Below are positions 61,990 through 64,000 of a stretch of 64,000 bases of DNA, in pieces. The stretch is from Cynocephalus volans. Lineage: Eukaryota > Chordata > Mammalia > Dermoptera > Cynocephalidae. The notes beneath the pieces are model-generated. The model was not told the DNA's origin. It saw nothing but the letters and a program-made list of their open reading frames with translations, and ran no database searches. The first letter of the stretch is position 1; each line of letters opens with the position of its first letter. The stretch is taken from the NCBI RefSeq assembly GCF_027409185.1, contig NC_084472.1, positions 96,054,427 to 96,118,426 of the forward strand. The letters are read 5' to 3'. The translations under genes and the position numbers were made by a program.

Positions 61990-64000
61990 CATTTTAATAG
62001 AGGTTGCATTCTGTAGATCATTTTGGGTAGTACTGTCATCTCAACAATATTAAGTCTTGCAGTCCATGAACATGACATTTCTTTCTATTTATTTATGTCT
62101 TCAATTTCTTTTAGTGATTTTTGCAGTTTTCCATGTGCAAGTCTTGTGCTTCTTTTGTTAAATTAATCCCTAAACATTTTATTATTTTTGATGTATTCTA
62201 AATTTAATTGTATTTAAGTTTCATTTTCATTTCAGTGTTTATGTCTAGTGTGTAGAAATGCTATTATTTTTTCTATATTGATCTTGCATATTGAAACCTT
62301 ACTGAATTAATATATTATCTCTAATAGTTTCTTTTTATTCTTCAGGATTTTCTAAATACAACGTCATGTCACTGGCAGATAGAGATAATCTTACTTCTTT
62401 CTTTCCAATAGGGTGCCTTTTGCTTCATTTTCTTGCCTAATTGCTTGGCTAGAACTTCCAATTCAATGTTAAATATAGGTGGCAGATGGGGGAATCCTGG
62501 TCTTTTTCTCAGTCTTTGGGGGAAGGCTTTCAGTCTTTACCATTAAATAGGTTGTTAGCTGTGGAATTTTTATAGATGTGCATTAGCAGGTTGGGAGAAT
62601 TTCCTTCTATTCCTTGTGTGTTAATTTTTTTTTTCTCATGAAAGGGTGTGTGTTAGATTTTGTCAAATGCTTTTTCTGCATTTATTGAAAAGATCATGTG
62701 GTTTTATCTTTTATTCTATTGATATAATGTATTCCACTGAGTGATTTTTCTATGTTCAAACAATCTTGCATTCCCCAAATAAATCCTATTTGTTCATGTT
62801 GTATAATCTTTTTTTTTTAATGTTGATGATTATGATTTGCTAGCATTTGTCCAGAATTTTTGCTTTTATATCAATAAGATATATTGGTCTATTGCTTTCT
62901 TTTCTAGGAATCTTTGTTTGTTTTCAGTATTAGGATAATGCAGACCTCAAAATGAATGAAAAATGTTTCCTCTTTTTTCTATTTTTTGAAAAATTTAGTG
63001 AAACATTGTTGTTAATTCTTCTTTAAACATTTAGTAGTATTCACCAGTGAAGCCATTTGGCTCTGAGATGTGTTTTGTGGTGAGTTTTTTGACTAGGAAT
63101 TAAATTTCTTTACTTATTATAGATATATTCAGATTTTCTCTTTATTCTGAGTCATTTTCAATTGTTAGTGTCTTTTTATGAATATAGCCATTCATTTAGG
63201 TTTTCTAGTCTATCGGCACAATATTGTTCATGATATTCATTTATAATTCTTTTAATTTTTGTATGATCAGAGTCCCCCTCTTTCATTCTTGATTTCAGTA
63301 TCTTGAGTCTTCTTTCTTGTGCAGTGTACTAACATTAATAAAGCAAATGTATTTCACAGGGCCTACCTAGCTTCCAAAGCCCTGTAGTTTCAGGCATAAG
63401 CTAATTTTTAAAAATTACACATAGAAATGATAAGCTTGCAAAAGACAGGAAACTTTCCCCAGGCTAAAGTCTCTGCTGTAGGTAAAGAATTGTAACACAG
63501 CAAAATTGCTGGCTCAAAGGATAAATGTCCTTGGTGCAACTAAACCTAATGACTGTTGCCATGAAAATTATCTTACTGTTCTTTTGTAACCACCTATGTT
63601 CCTTTTCTGTAACTTTCCTGCCTGAAGAATAAATATGGAGAGAAGACCAGAGTTTGGTGTTAATCTTCTGAGGAGGAATGCTTCTCTCTTGAGGGTTCCT
63701 GGAAATTAACCCCTTCGGAGCTTCTCGCTGCTCAGAAGAAATGGGCTTTGAGTAATCCTTTGTGTCTCCATCACCCTGGGGGAGAGGTGACATTTCTTTT
63801 TTTCATTCTTAGATTTAGTTAAACTTGTCAACTTTTTAAAGAACCAACTTTTGGTTTTATAGATTTTGTCTATTGTTTTTCTTTTTTGTGTTTCATTTAT
63901 CTCCATTCTAATCATTATCATTTCCTTTTTTCTGCCTCCTTTGGGTTTAATCTACTCTTCTTAAGGTGGAAAGTTAGGTTATTGATTTGAGATCTTTCTT
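61990..64000 (-). mobile_element. Old L1 ORF2 fragment, split by a solo LTR
   Basis: Complement of L1 ORF2 from its middle (GGTTGCATTCTGTAGATC near 62003) through GTCAAATGCTTTTTCTGCAT (62658), TCTTGCATTCCCCAAATAAAT and CTTGAGTCTTCTTTCT, then after the LTR continuing (AACTTTTGGTTTTATAGATTT) to the window end. Many indels, so non-functional. It may continue beyond the window. Confidence 0.85.
63318..63792 (+). mobile_element. Solo LTR nested in the old L1
   Basis: TGTGCAGTGTACTAAC to GGAGAGGTGACA, flanked by TTTCT on both sides (63313-63317 and 63793-63797). AATAAA near 63629 lies on the plus strand. The L1 sequence resumes exactly after it. The 5-bp duplication leaves ERV class open, and the family is not named. 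Confidence 0.75.

Overview
This window is mammalian nuclear DNA: AT-rich, with no recognisable functional host gene and dominated by retroelements. The most informative fossils are short tRNA-Ile-derived SINEs, all on the minus strand, with the core seen at 16015-16160, 37225-37373 and, as a dimer, 9278-9460. They look like the CYN SINEs of colugos (Dermoptera, Galeopterus/Cynocephalus), so a colugo is the best guess. This is inferred from recalled SINE sequence, not from a database search. LINE-1, MaLR, MIR and MER5A relics fit any placental mammal.

Layout. At 0.7-1.1 kb lies an MLT1-type LTR. At 1.4-8.2 kb, on the minus strand, lies an essentially full-length LINE-1: a CpG-rich 5'UTR of about 1.5 kb with a YY1-like site at its end, an open ORF1 (332 aa), an open ORF2 (1276 aa) and a G-rich 3'UTR with a poly(A) tail. 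From 8.2 to 26 kb there are old L1 pieces, CYN SINEs, MLT1 and MaLR LTRs (one carrying a 253-bp LTR with its own TTAA duplication), a 23-bp-arm hairpin, a younger 5'-truncated L1 with a different 3'UTR, and MER5A. At 26.2-29.6 kb lies a CTPS1 processed pseudogene whose 3'UTR part is split by two LTRs. At 31.3-33.4 kb lie two ERV1-like solo LTRs and MIRs.

At 34.3-37.2 kb lies a complete non-autonomous MaLR (MST/THE1-like) provirus, its 5' LTR split by another LTR-like insert and its 3' flank hit by a CYN SINE. From 37.9 to 40.5 kb there are minus-strand old L1 segments and a CYN SINE. At 45.1-45.6 kb lies a 5'-truncated copy of the young L1 family with a perfect 15-bp target duplication. At 50.8-51.3 kb lies a second copy of the LTR family seen in the CTPS1 pseudogene. 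At 53.3-56.2 kb, minus strand, lies a PSIP1 (LEDGF/p75) processed pseudogene. At 57.7 kb lies a second copy of the other LTR family. From 62 kb to the end is an old minus-strand L1 split by a solo LTR with a 5-bp duplication.

How the pieces relate: the L1 is the likely source of the enzymes that moved the SINEs, the two processed pseudogenes and its own truncated copy. The nested insertions give a relative time order (old L1 and MaLR, then pseudogenes, then ERV LTRs and CYN SINEs, with the intact L1 among the youngest). No new cellular system was found. The strongest items are the coding-intact L1 and several LTR families that may be lineage-specific.
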